Assembly: GCA_900618795.1 (NCBI GenBank)
Contig: UYJD01000005.1
Span: forward strand, 81,390-125,996
Source of the DNA: Cyanodermella asteris
Lineage: Eukaryota; Ascomycota; Lecanoromycetes; Ostropales; Stictidaceae
Length of the DNA stretch: 44,607 bases
Direction: 5' to 3'
The notes under the pieces are model-generated. The model did no database searches and was not told the DNA's origin. It was given only the letters and a program-made list of their open reading frames with translations. The position numbers were made by a program, and so were the translations under genes. The stretch's first letter is position 1, and every line of letters starts with the position of its first letter. Shown here in pieces: positions 21,385 to 31,303 of the stretch.

Positions 21385-22711
21385 ATGCAACTCTTCAGTG
21401 GCAAGGCAGCGCCAGTCCTGGCTTCCCCATCCCTCGCACCTTCAGCCCATGCCTGCTTAAGCTTAGATCATTCGAATCGAATAGTCAAATGCGGCAATGC
21501 TACTATATCCCCGCCGTCCGTGAACAATCAAACCTCAAACGACATCGCCTCCCCTGAAGCCCGGGTTGTATCCCGGCATCCGCGCACCAAGACCGCTCTG
21601 AAGAACGTACGAGTCTTTGACGGCTATAGCGTTCAGCCGGCCGGCAACTGTCTACTTCAGCGGCGATACCATCGTATCCGCTCCCGACAATGCCGACCAC
21701 GTCGTAGACGGCCGCAACGGCGTCCTCCTTCCCGACCTCGTCGACGCCCACTCTCACCCGCTCAAGATCCCCGAACCTCGAAATATTCTCTTCCCATGGC
21801 GTCAACATGGCCTTGAACATGGCCTGCCAGGATTACACTGAGTGCGAACGCCATGCGCAACCAGACAGGCCTCACAAGCTTTTTCAGCGCTGGCTAGATC
21901 GCCATCGGGCCATGATCAGCCCACTCAATGGCGCAAAACCTGCCCTCCCGAAGCGTGTCATCAACTCAACCGCCCAAGTGTCTCCAATGGGTCGAACACG
22001 TCTTTGGCAACGGCAGCGACTGGCTCAAAAGTCACCGCCGAACCGAATGGCTCCGACCACGACTTGCAGAACCTGCTTGTTGAACACATGCACGCCAGGG
22101 GGTATCAGTCCATGACCCACGCCGCCGATCTCGAACGAGACGTCGGCGCCATTGTCTCGCGTTCCGATGGCCTACAACATGTTCCTGCAGATGGCTTCCT
22201 CAACGACACGATGTTGGCGTAGATGAAGGCCTGGGGCCAGTACGCGACGCCAGCTATGTATGTTTTTAGGGAGCTACTCCCACAGTACTCGACTCTCGAA
22301 CCCGACGTAGGACCGGTAAACGCAACCGCCGCGTATCAGGTCGCGCAAGAGAACGTCTGCAGCCTTCGTGCCGCTGGCACCGCAGTGTTAGCCGGCATGG
22401 ACTCAATTAGCGTAGACGACAGCCAGAATGGTTATCCCTTCGAGCTATCCTTTGGAAGTTCTCTGCACCAAGAGCCGTGGAACCCGGTCGACGCGGGAAT
22501 GGCTCCTGCGAAGGCACTGAGAGCTGTCACAATCAACCCGGAGGTCCAGCATCGCTTGAGGACGCGTGGTGCTATCGCGCCGGGTATGAAGGCGAATCTG
22601 CTTTTCTTGGATCCTGAGGCGGAACTTTTGAAGAACGGCAACAATACGTCCAGGATTGCAAGGCTGTGGAATGGTGGACTGGAGTACTTGAACTTGACAA
22701 AGTCCTCTTAA
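21385..22711 (+). pseudogene. Decayed metal-dependent amidohydrolase
   Basis: The remains of an amidohydrolase of the imidazolonepropionase-like superfamily, which hydrolyse cyclic amides or amidines. Family landmarks survive in order but in different frames: KNVRVFDGY (near 21600), VYFSGDTIVSAPDN then LLPDLVDAHSHPLKIP with the HxH metal motif (21650-21770), SHGVNMALNMACQDYTE (near 21800-21840), VEHVFGNGSDWLK (near 21990-22030), HARGYQSMTHAADL (near 22090-22130) and a long C-terminal part from 22223 to 22711 containing AVLAGMDSIS and GAIAPGMKANLLFLDPEAE. Frame changes fall near 21650, 21775, 21848 and 22030, with further stops near 21895-21910, and an in-frame TAG at 22220-22222 splits MLA from MKAWGQ. 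Introns do not explain these breaks. The good sequence between breaks suggests fairly recent loss; assembly error is a weaker alternative. Confidence 0.82.
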
Positions 22712-23421
22712 GTGACGGAGCCGTTGTTAGCCGCCAGGCGTGGTCTCACACGAGTTTGACGATGATGTAGAGTCGACCCACGTACAATGAGTATAATTGT
22801 AACGATTGTGCGTTAAAGTTTGTGAGATACAGTGATGACCGGCTATGCAAGCATTCTCGGTCTCTCCTCACCCGAGCTCTGTAGATGTTTGTACGAGAAT
22901 CCTTTGCAAGCAACCCCATTTGAAGTTCATGAACATAGAATTTTACTTGCTTTGGATCAAGGGCTCACGACGGATGAGCCCAAGTCGTGGCGTGTGCATC
23001 GTTTGAGAACAACTCTGAACATTCTTTCAGCGACTTTATCATCGATTTCGAATTGAAGTTACTGGTAAACTCTAACCTCAACCCCCGCAGGGACCTAGAA
23101 CCGTTTTCATCGGGGTAGATCTGTGTGGCAATGTGCAAGTAGATGCCACGGGGACTTCCGGATCGACTTTGACCCACCCGCCTCGGGCCTCTTCACGATG
23201 GGCGTCAAAAGCACAATCACCGAGACTCCGCGGCCTCAATCCACGCAATGACAGCCGCGTCGATTCGTCAAGCATACTGACTTCAGTACAGAATTTATGC
23301 TGAAAGAACCAGGATTCGGACTCTCGATAGAAGAGATCCGACGAGAAACCAGAAATCAATACTATGACGCTGACTGTGTCAACTCACAACATCCACAATT
23401 CTACAGTCCGCTCGTCAGAAC
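22712..23421. other. Convergent intergenic region
   Basis: 710 bp between the pseudogene (+) and the secreted-protein gene (-). No coding signal. A 7-bp inverted repeat, GGGCTCA-N7-TGAGCCC, lies near 22964-22984; its meaning is unknown. Confidence 0.45.
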
Positions 23422-24018
23422 CTAATGCTGAGGAGTGGCCGTCTTGTGATCCGTCCGCTCGTTTCCCTCAGGCCTACCCTTGCGCGGATCCGCATGCTCA
23501 CTCTCCTGGGCCTCAACCTTGATAGCTTTGGGCTTCTTCTTCTTCTTCTTCTTCTTCTCCTCCTCATGGTGCTTGGGTTCCTCTCCAGGTGGCTTCTTGG
23601 GTCCTTTGTGCTCGCGCGCCTCGACCTCGTGGTTCTTCGACTTCTCCTTGCCGTCATGCTTCGGTTCATGCTTACCATCGTGCTTCGTGCCCTTGTGTCC
23701 GCCTTCGTGCTCACTCTCGTGCTTTGGCTTCTCAGTCTCGCCCCCCTCCTTTGGCTTGGTCTCAGTCTTGTGATTCTTCGGCTTGTCCTGACCGTGAGAC
23801 TTCGGCTTGTGGCTGTCTGGATGTTCAGGCGTATCGCGTCCAAACAGCTTCGAAGCGTCTGGGACCTCTTCGTAACAGGAACTGGTAACGCCGCAGGGTA
23901 TGTTATTTTCCGCGCCTCTCAGGGCGTCCTTGGATGAGGGCTCAGTGCTCGCGCTCAGGGGAAGCGCGAGAGTGCTGCTGCCGAGCAGGGCAAGGGCAAC
24001 GAGGCTTTTGAGATGCAT
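23422..24018 (-). CDS. Secreted Lys/His/Glu-rich low-complexity protein
   Basis: I do not recognise a family. The single exon encodes 198 residues. The N-terminus, MHLKSLVALALLGSSTLALP, is a clear signal peptide with likely cleavage near residue 19-21, so the protein should enter the secretory pathway. Only two cysteines follow (IPCGVTSSCYEE), close enough to pair. From about residue 60 to the end the chain is dominated by Lys, His, Glu, Gly and Pro, with KHDGK/KHEPKHDGK-like repeats and a run of eight lysines after three glutamates. It should be disordered and very basic, and the His-rich repeats could bind metal or polyanions. No GPI signal or transmembrane helix is seen. A wall-associated protein or a secreted effector are both possible. 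A TATATATA box lies 196 bp upstream. Confidence 0.75.
   Translation of the reverse strand: MHLKSLVALALLGSSTLALPLSASTEPSSKDALRGAENNIPCGVTSSCYEEVPDASKLFGRDTPEHPDSHKPKSHGQDKPKNHKTETKPKEGGETEKPKHESEHEGGHKGTKHDGKHEPKHDGKEKSKNHEVEAREHKGPKKPPGEEPKHHEEEKKKKKKKKPKAIKVEAQESEHADPRKGRPEGNERTDHKTATPQH
23533..23565. repeat. Coding trinucleotide microsatellite (CTT)8(CTC)3
   Basis: Eight CTT units (23533-23556) run into three CTC units on the plus strand. On the coding minus strand they read GAG x3 then AAG x8, that is Glu3-Lys8 in the secreted protein. Perfect trinucleotide runs of this kind usually vary in length between strains. Confidence 0.85.
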
Positions 24019-24213
24019 AAATCAATCAGAATATGAAAAAAAATCTTTCGAGAACGTAGGACGAAGGTAAGGAATAAATGGGTAATTAAAAGAAATGAGC
24101 TGATTAGTTGAAAGTGTGGTTAAAAAACAGACACTTGAGCCGAATTGAAGAAAGAGTAATTGTGAATGAAAGCTGGACTGATCGTGAGAGAATACATGTC
24201 GACCTCGCTTCAG

Positions 24214-24221
24214 TATATATA
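24214..24221 (-). promoter_or_regulatory. TATA box of the secreted-protein gene
   Basis: TATATATA, 196 bp upstream of the minus-strand ATG at 24018, in an AT-rich leader. A strong TATA box often marks regulated rather than housekeeping genes. Confidence 0.45.
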
Positions 24222-25452
24222 CACATATGTATTCGAGATCGTGTTTCAGGTTCATGACTGTGTGTGAGATTCCATGAGGGCATTCGCACTCGCGTCCAAA
24301 TCCGGCATCGCTTCCTTTTTGAATTGACCCCCGTTTCCAAAGATGCATTTTCGCTTAACATTCGGCTTCTGATTCGGCTTGACACCACAAAAACTTCGTA
24401 AATGACAATTACTTTAGCGGCGAAGACCAGTACTGCGATCCCATGGAACTTGACATATTATTGATGTAACGTTCGATTATTGCAACAAAGTTCCGAAGTC
24501 TTTCCAGACTTCCAGAGCCCGGAAGCGTCAAAGGTAAAAAGTAAGCGCGGGTTCCGCTCGCAGAATGCATCCCAAAACGTATATCGCAATTGCTTCAAGT
24601 GGGGTCCATAAAAACACCAGTCGCTTAACATGCGCCGCAGAGTCACGGAGCAGGCGACTCCTGAATATTATGAGTAGTATCAAGCACATTTGGCGATGGT
24701 CGTCCGGTTTTGCGAGACTTGAAATCGCTGTTGATGAGCCGGCAAGGAACGCTCCAGCTCTCTGCCTCTCACTCTTTTTCTAACCTGCGGCTCTGTCATT
24801 ACAGCGCCCATGGAGCTGCGTGACGTACTTTTGCACACTTCCGTCACGGTGCACGGTTGCACTCATTGTTTCAATTATCATTCGCCAAATCGGAGCCGGT
24901 AGTCCAGTACACGATCGCCAGCTGTCCAATTCACGACATGTCCAATTGGGATACGACTCCTTGGCTTGCGGCTTCGAACAGGATCAAGCAAAAACTTAAT
25001 AGCAATTGAAATAATCCATCATACAGAGACTGGACGAGTGGAGGATGCCGAGGAAAAAGGCATAACGATTTCGGGCCCGAAGGGATCTCACGACCGCCCC
25101 GATTAAAGCTTCGGTATCGCCGGCGAAACTGACCATGACAGTATCTTCCTGATCACGAATACAAAGCAGGATGTAGGTTCTGCTCAGAATAGCAGAGTTT
25201 AGGCAATAACATAAGTCAGCAAATGCAAATGCGGATCCAGCAGTAACAAGAACCAGCCGCACTGATGCTTAAAAGCACGTAAGGGAATAAATTCTGGCCG
25301 TAAAGTCACTCCGCCTCCGACCAGGCGCGGGGTTGAGGTCCGCCCCACGAACCCAAACAAAAGATCCCGACTTTCAATCCAGACACGCAACCACGGAAGG
25401 GAAGGCAGCAGTTCAAATCCACGTCGGTAACCGGAGCCGTTGACGAAAAATC
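24222..25452. other. Divergent intergenic region, AT-rich
   Basis: About 1.2 kb between the secreted-protein and prefoldin genes, counted from the TATA box. No gene, repeat or RNA recognised. Short frames have no family resemblance. Confidence 0.45.
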
Positions 25453-26044
25453 ATGGAGCTCCAATCGCTGTCCATGCAGCAGCTCGGCGCCGTCAAGAAG
25501 CAGCTCGACGAAGAACTGGAGCACCTCACCAGCTCCTTCAACAAGCTTCGCGGAGCGCAATCCAAATTCGCCGACTGTGCGCTGTCCATTCGGAAAGGTG
25601 TGCCCAAATCAGATGCCGAACCCAAGAACGTTCTGGTGCCGTTGACGGCGTCGCTGTATGTGCCGGCGAAGCTTGCGTCAGAGGGGAAAGTGTTGGTCGA
25701 TGTCGGAACGGGCTTTTATATGGAAAAGGTGGGCACGACAAACCTACAGAAAGGGACAAAATCCTTGCGCCTGGACGCTAGCTAACCACAATTCTTTGGT
25801 GTAGTCGGTCGCAGATGCAGAGACGTTTTACAAGCGGAAAAGCGATGAGATTACGAAGAACATGAAGGATCTGGAGAAGATTGTGCAGGGAAAGACGAAC
25901 AACTTACGGGCCGTCGAAGAAGGTACGCCGTTTTTCTGTGGAGTGCGTGCGAATGAGCACTAACACATACCGTCAGTTTTGCGCCAAAAGGTCATTGCCA
26001 GTGGTGGTGCAGGCGGCGAGCAAAAGGCCGTTGCGGCGTCCTGA
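25453..26044 (+). CDS. GIM5: Prefoldin subunit 5, three exons
   Basis: An alpha-type subunit of the cytosolic prefoldin hexamer, which delivers unfolded actin and tubulin to the CCT chaperonin. Exons 25453-25728, 25805-25922 and 25977-26044 give 153 residues. Intron 1 (76 nt) is GTGGGC...GGTGTAG and intron 2 (54 nt) GTACGC...ACTAACACATACCGTCAG with a good branch site. The fold is visible: an N-terminal coiled coil (LGAVKKQLDEELEHLTSSFN), a beta-hairpin core (VLVPLTASLYVPAKL then VLVDVGTGFYMEK) and a C-terminal coiled coil (DAETFYKRKSDEITKNM to LRAVEEVLRQK). The GTGFYMEK signature and the length are those of prefoldin 5. Reading through intron 1 gives a premature stop, which supports splicing. 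Confidence 0.93.
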
Positions 26045-26969
26045 GCGAGAAGGAGTGAAGGTTCCCAAATCGAACCGAGCAGAGGTGCTCATCGCCCTGC
26101 TTCAGGAAACTGCCACGACCAAGCCGGAGGCATCTCAGGACTGTCACGAGTGACGAGCAGCACGATTCGCTGGAATCGAGCCGTTGGTGTGTCGAGCCTT
26201 CATCCACCGCCAGTGGATCGTTGAGGCGTTGACCATGCGCAGATGTCTCTCTACCAGCTGATTCAGAGACCCGGCTATTGGTCGAGACTTCGACTAGTAC
26301 TCCACTACATGGTGGCTGTGAAGAGAGAATACCAGAATCCGAAACGAGCGCTGGATCAAAGAATCACTTTGACTCATACAGATAATTACAACCTTTCAGT
26401 CTGCGTGATCGGTGCATTGTGTTCGAACTTGCTCATGGGTACCATTCAATGTCACCTAAATCGAAAGTCGCAACGCACACTAGCAAAGAGAAACAAGAAT
26501 GAACAAAGCATGAATGGGCTGTCTATTGAATCTACAGTAATCGATCGCACATTTCCAGCCACCACAACGATTAGTCAGGCCAAAAGGCCTTGCATATTCA
26601 CCAACAGCCATATTGCACATGCAAACATTTCGCAAACTATGCACAGGAACTGAAAAGAAGCTGCCAAGAATTCAAACCTCGTGATAGTCTCCTTGGTTAC
26701 GCCGTAGCTTATCGTGACATGGTCGTCTCTGTATCTCTCTGTCCCTCACTTTTACTTCCTTCAACCTTCACGACGATACTTTCGAGGCCCTGGGCTTATT
26801 CTAAGACCATCACTGCATTGCCCCCACAACTTCGCGACAGCAGACAAGTCGCTTTTCCAGGCAATCAATGATTGAATTAGTCCCGCGCCAGATGCCAACC
26901 AATGCTGCAGGCTCATGCAAATAGGTTTCAGTGTTCAGAAGAAATGTAATTCAACGCATTATGCTCTGT
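26045..26969. other. Convergent intergenic region
   Basis: 925 bp between prefoldin 5 (+) and the Zds1 gene (-). A 136-codon plus-strand ATG frame at 26243-26653 has no family resemblance and lies where 3' UTRs are expected; not called. Nothing else seen. Confidence 0.45.
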
Positions 26970-29636
26970 TCACCACATATCGTCGTCATCGTCTCTCCGC
27001 CTGGGATCATCGAATTGGCTCTGCTGGTATTGGTAAGGACTCTGCTCGTGAGTGTATCCCTGCTGATGATAGTATCCCCCTTGCTGGCCATAGGCATCCT
27101 GGCCCGAGTCTCCATAACTTTGGTCATCGTACTCGTACCCTTGCTCGTGGTGGTCGTAGCCGCTTTCCTCGTGTGATGAAGCGGCAGCATCTTGTGCTTG
27201 GAGTTGCTGCATCTTGTTAGTTTGTGTATGGCCGGCTAGAGCAAAGTCTCTTACCTCTGTGTATCGCTGGCACTGGTAGTACTCCTCTGGCTGTTCCTTA
27301 CGCTGCCGTTCCCGCTCTTGCCGCTGTTGTGCTTTCTGCGCTGCGCTCTGTGGAATCTGAATCTGAGGGTGCATTTGCTGGACTTTAGCCAGATAGCTGT
27401 ACATGAAATTGCTGAGCAGGACCTGGCTTCGGAGTTCACGTCGGGGGTTGGCGAGTTTGAGGTGTGCCATGCGGTATATGGCCCGTTCCTCCAGTATACT
27501 GAACCGGGTCCAGCTGTAATCGACGTCCGGAACCATTGCAGGACGAGAGGGTTCAAGCGGGCTTTGCGGTCGCAAAGAGTTGCGATTCTTCGTATGATGG
27601 GAGTCACGGTCGGCCTTGTGTTTGTGCCCACCGAAGAGAGACTTTAGCAGGCCGCCATCCTTCTCTTTGGACTTGGTACCAGGCTTGCGATTGCCTTCGC
27701 CCCTTCGAGCTTCGTCAAGGTCCAGCTCGTTACGATCAAGCACCAAACTTTCCCGCGGCCGCGCAGAACCCGACTCCAGTGTTTGCTGAAGGAGGTCAAG
27801 GCGTGTATTGTCCGTGGCCTTGCCTCTTCTTGACTGTTTTCGGTCGGCTAGGAGCTCCTCGTCCAGCGCGGCGGTTTGCTTTTCTGCCGCCCTTTCTGCC
27901 GCCTCCCGTTTCTTTTTCTCTTTCTCTTCTTTCTTCTCGTCAGACCCGAGAAGATCTTTGAAGCTCCATCCACTTTTCTTGGTGCCGTCTTGCGATCGCT
28001 TTTTCGAGACGGTCTTTTTCGCGGAGCTCTTTTCGTCAGGTGCGGGAGAGACGGCCAGATTGTCGGTGCGTGAGATGGAGTGCGCAGGCGGAACGTTTTG
28101 GGCGACTTCGTCATTGCCAGAGGATGCTAGTCTTCGAGACTTACCAGGACTTTGGCGCAGCTCCTGTCGCTGTGGGACCTCGCTAACCTGAACATATGGT
28201 GTGCTCTGGCTCGACCTCTCAGGAGTAGAAAATCGGTCTTTGTCGGCTGGAGGTGATGTGGGATCATTGGATGACGTAGTGTCAGAGTAACCGCTGCTGG
28301 CGAGAATGGAGTCAAATGAGGTGCTGGGCAGACCAGCTGAAGAAGGGGGCGACTGTGCCCGAGGACGTGAGAAATTTGAAGCTTGCCTCCCAGGATCCGT
28401 CGCACTCCTCTGCACTCCATTCGCCATGTCCAACGGCAGCGGCGGCGGTCTCTCGTGTTGCTCCGAAGTACGCAGACGACGGCCACTTAACTTTTCCCGG
28501 GTTTTGATGCTATTTTTCCTGTATGTTGTCCGTGTCGATCGCTTCAGACCACTACTGCCCGCAGGAAGCAACATGTCATTGTCCGAGTTTTCCTTTTCTA
28601 GACTCAGTCGTTCCAGTGCTTTCTGGGGATCCTCCATGAGGGCTTCCAATTCAGCAAGACTGTTTCCAGGAGTGGTGCTGACCGATAAGCGGCTCGCCTG
28701 GGACCGTTTGCGGTGCAAGATCTGTGCGCCATCTTCGTAGCCATCGGCACCTCTACCGCCACTGTTGTCGATCTGTGTCGAAAGCCGTGACTTGCTCCGA
28801 CGCAATCCTCCCGAGCCACCCGACGTTGACCGCCCTAGCTCATCCGGTACGCTGAATTCGTCTGACCGTCTCTTGATGGCTTCCGCTTTACTGTCTAGGA
28901 AAGATTTAAATCCTTCTGGTGCGAGTTCGGGATGTAGCCGGGCTGGAACCCAGAACAGCCATGACGGATCCTCATCAACGCTATTTGGTGACCCAGCAGC
29001 GAATGACGGGAGGTCAGGGTCGCCTGCAACGTCAACATTCATTGACATGCGCCGAATTGCGGCGAGATTGCTGAGCTCCTGCTGTACAGCAGCCGGACTG
29101 GACTCATAGTCGATGTTGTTGATAGGGAACATCGACTCGGCCGTGTCCGCAGAGCTCGGTGTATCTGGGGAAGACAGCGGCTCCGACGACTGCAACGGGC
29201 TCCTCCCATTCGACCCTCCGATCCCGTTTGTCTGCAATTGTCCTGCATTTTTGCTTTGTCTTCGGTCCAGCGAGGAGCGATTGTCTGATGCGGGATTAAA
29301 AGGACTCGGGTTCAGCGGCGATGTAGGTGATCGAGGTTGTGATAGTCGTCCAAGCTGTATTTCTTCTCGGGCCGATGGCATAAAACTCAGTGGACGGGAG
29401 GAGGAGCCGGCTCCCTGCTGTTCGGAGTAATCGTAAAGGCTGCTAATGGCATCTGTGACATGATGATTATCGTCGGAGATGGAAATGTGAGGCCCATGCT
29501 TTGGGCGGGAGTTATGGATGGTCTGTAAGGCAGGAACTGGGTCAGCAAAGGTCCGGTCGTTGTCTCGTGCGGGTTGTGGTGAGGGCCCTGCCGGCGAAAC
29601 ATTCCCTGGCGAACCAGACGTGCGCGCCTCGGCCAT
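26970..29636 (-). CDS. ZDS1: Zds1/Zds2 homologue (PP2A-Cdc55 regulator), probably two exons
   Basis: Yeast Zds1 and Zds2 bind the PP2A regulatory subunit Cdc55 through a conserved C-terminal domain and control mitotic entry and exit, polarity and mRNA export. The open frame from the ATG at 29636 covers 888 codons. A 48-nt in-frame segment (27207-27254) has all intron signals (GTAAGA donor, CTAAC branch site, ATGCAG acceptor), so the mature protein is probably 872 residues. The N-terminal third carries the conserved PSWLFWVPARLHPEL block (W226) followed by FKSFLDSKAEAIKRRSDE. The Zds C-terminal domain begins at about Y707 with YSWTRFSILEERAIYRMAHL and runs to about 756. The middle is Ser/Lys-rich, with a charged helix (KKEEKEKKKREAAERAAEK). 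The tail beyond the domain is Gln/Tyr/Gly/Asp-rich and prion-like in composition. Confidence 0.92.
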   Translation of the reverse strand: MAEARTSGSPGNVSPAGPSPQPARDNDRTFADPVPALQTIHNSRPKHGPHISISDDNHHVTDAISSLYDYSEQQGAGSSSRPLSFMPSAREEIQLGRLSQPRSPTSPLNPSPFNPASDNRSSLDRRQSKNAGQLQTNGIGGSNGRSPLQSSEPLSSPDTPSSADTAESMFPINNIDYESSPAAVQQELSNLAAIRRMSMNVDVAGDPDLPSFAAGSPNSVDEDPSWLFWVPARLHPELAPEGFKSFLDSKAEAIKRRSDEFSVPDELGRSTSGGSGGLRRSKSRLSTQIDNSGGRGADGYEDGAQILHRKRSQASRLSVSTTPGNSLAELEALMEDPQKALERLSLEKENSDNDMLLPAGSSGLKRSTRTTYRKNSIKTREKLSGRRLRTSEQHERPPPLPLDMANGVQRSATDPGRQASNFSRPRAQSPPSSAGLPSTSFDSILASSGYSDTTSSNDPTSPPADKDRFSTPERSSQSTPYVQVSEVPQRQELRQSPGKSRRLASSGNDEVAQNVPPAHSISRTDNLAVSPAPDEKSSAKKTVSKKRSQDGTKKSGWSFKDLLGSDEKKEEKEKKKREAAERAAEKQTAALDEELLADRKQSRRGKATDNTRLDLLQQTLESGSARPRESLVLDRNELDLDEARRGEGNRKPGTKSKEKDGGLLKSLFGGHKHKADRDSHHTKNRNSLRPQSPLEPSRPAMVPDVDYSWTRFSILEERAIYRMAHLKLANPRRELRSQVLLSNFMYSYLAKVQQMHPQIQIPQSAAQKAQQRQERERQRKEQPEEYYQCQRYTEVRDFALAGHTQTNKMQQLQAQDAAASSHEESGYDHHEQGYEYDDQSYGDSGQDAYGQQGGYYHQQGYTHEQSPYQYQQSQFDDPRRRDDDDDMW
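27207..27254 (-). other. Probable 48-nt in-frame intron in the Zds1 gene
   Basis: On the minus strand it starts GTAAGA and ends ACTAACAAGATGCAG. Donor, branch site and acceptor are all close to fungal consensus. Its length is a multiple of three and it has no stop, so retention would insert 16 residues between the Zds domain and the Gln/Tyr-rich tail. Confidence 0.7.
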
Positions 29637-31303
29637 GAGATGCTAGCGGCGGGAGCGGCAACCAGAGTGCAATCGGAAGTTATCCTCGTGCGGGGTCATA
29701 CCTGCATGGAGGTTTTGATCGAGAGCGTTCGCAGCACGGGCGTCGCTGGCTCGTAGGTTCAGAGGGCGGAGGCTGGCGGAGGTGACATAGGAGAATAGGC
29801 GGGCGGCGAGGAGAAGACGGACGGAGTGGGAGGCGCTAGCAATGATGGGTGTTGTCGTGATTCGGATCGCTCACATGTCCGGGACTCGCTATAAAGGAGT
29901 GGAACGATGACCCTACTGGCGCTGGATTGTGGAGTGGAGGGATGTCGGGCAAAGGCTGGAGTGGTGGTGTGGTGTGGTGGTGGAGCAGCTTGAGTCTCAA
30001 TATCTGATCAGTCCCGACGCTGTCTTGGCACGCATCTCCACCAGCGAAGCCGTGCTGTAGAATAGGTAGAGGAGGAGGCGGAAGGGCGTCGTCGTCCTTA
30101 CTATTACAGACAATGCTACATGCTCCAATCACGCGAACCACCATCTGCATCCGCTCTACTGTGCCTGACTGGCTCACGTTGCCGCCACGAGCCTGCCGAC
30201 GCTTCTCTGCCGCTGTCACTCCCTTCGAGCGCAGTCTGCAGTCTGCAGCTGCTTCACGCCACGCCACGCTACAGCCGGATTCGCTCTAATCCTGCCACGC
30301 GAGAAACATCCCGGTCTTGCACAGGCCTCCGGGGTGCAACTCGAGAACACCCGCCGTGATACCGCTGTCTGCTTTGATCACTTCGTTCCAGGCATGCGCT
30401 TCCTGCATGCATTGCTTTGTGAGCCATCGTGAACCATGTCGTACTGAGACAATCGGACATGACTAGTAATACATGACAATGCCCATGCAGTCCGTCCTGC
30501 GGCGCATCGGACGACAGGCGAACACATGGGCTTCATCGAAATAGACCAGCTTTCCAGTCAAATGCCTGCGCTTGCATCGGGAACATTGTTGTATATGCGA
30601 GGCTGAGCAGGAGCAGTCTGCAGGCACGTTCGATTAGGCAACGTGGATAGATGCTTCATGTCTCCAATACTTTATTGGACATCTGCGCATTAAGCGGCGT
30701 ATCTGCGCGCAAGACAGTTGCAACGAAGTAAGTCATGTACATCAAGAAGAGTGCAAGTTCTAGCAAACGCAGTCTGGTTGGAAGTGGACTGATCATGTGT
30801 CCGAGTGTACGGCTGACGTGCTTGATGGATGTTGTTAATCGCTTAAACTGAAACACGCAGCAACGGTTCGTAGAGCTCAGTACATTTTTAGCAGACCAAT
30901 TCTTGTAACGCTGGGCTCGCACAGACATGACTATTCAGGACAAGTTTCACTGATCTTTGACCCCTTGCGGCCTGTATGCGACACATATGGGCGAGAACGA
31001 AATCGATGTGCCTTCTTATGAAGCGACGCAAGACAATCTTGCGGAAACCGAAATCACAGCATTTGTAAAAAAGACATTCATGAATAGCCGGCTTACTACG
31101 TAAACTTACGATCTTCTCGTAGGTTGAATTTAGACATGCGGATCCTTAGGCGGCGTTTGTCCCGGCAAGCTCCGAGCTGCAGAGCCGACGTCTCGCGCTT
31201 GGCTTGGCACCTCGACCAGCTTTCCGAGCATTTGAAGCACACGACGACGACCCTCAAAAGCTCTCAATTGAGCTCCAACCCACCTCCCCCCTCTCCTCCA
31301 GCC
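29637..31303. promoter_or_regulatory. Divergent intergenic region, Zds1 and Mic26/27
   Basis: 1.7 kb. The part next to Zds1 (29640-30300) should be its promoter and long leader. A 90-codon minus-strand ATG frame with one hydrophobic segment (30656-30928) resembles nothing known. Short tandem duplications (GCAGTCTGCAGTCTGCAG and CACGCCACGCCACGC) lie near 30230-30270. Next to Mic26/27, an in-frame ATG at 31133 is discussed in the findings. Confidence 0.45.

Noticed and set aside
21385-22711. RIP as the cause of the amidohydrolase decay
   Set aside because: The damage is mostly frame changes; the readable motifs do not show the dense C-to-T and G-to-A pattern expected of repeat-induced point mutation.
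1589-24018. A secondary-metabolite cluster around the MFS transporter or the Zn2Cys6 factor
   Set aside because: No polyketide synthase, peptide synthetase, terpene cyclase or tailoring P450 is present, and the two genes are 15 kb apart among housekeeping genes.
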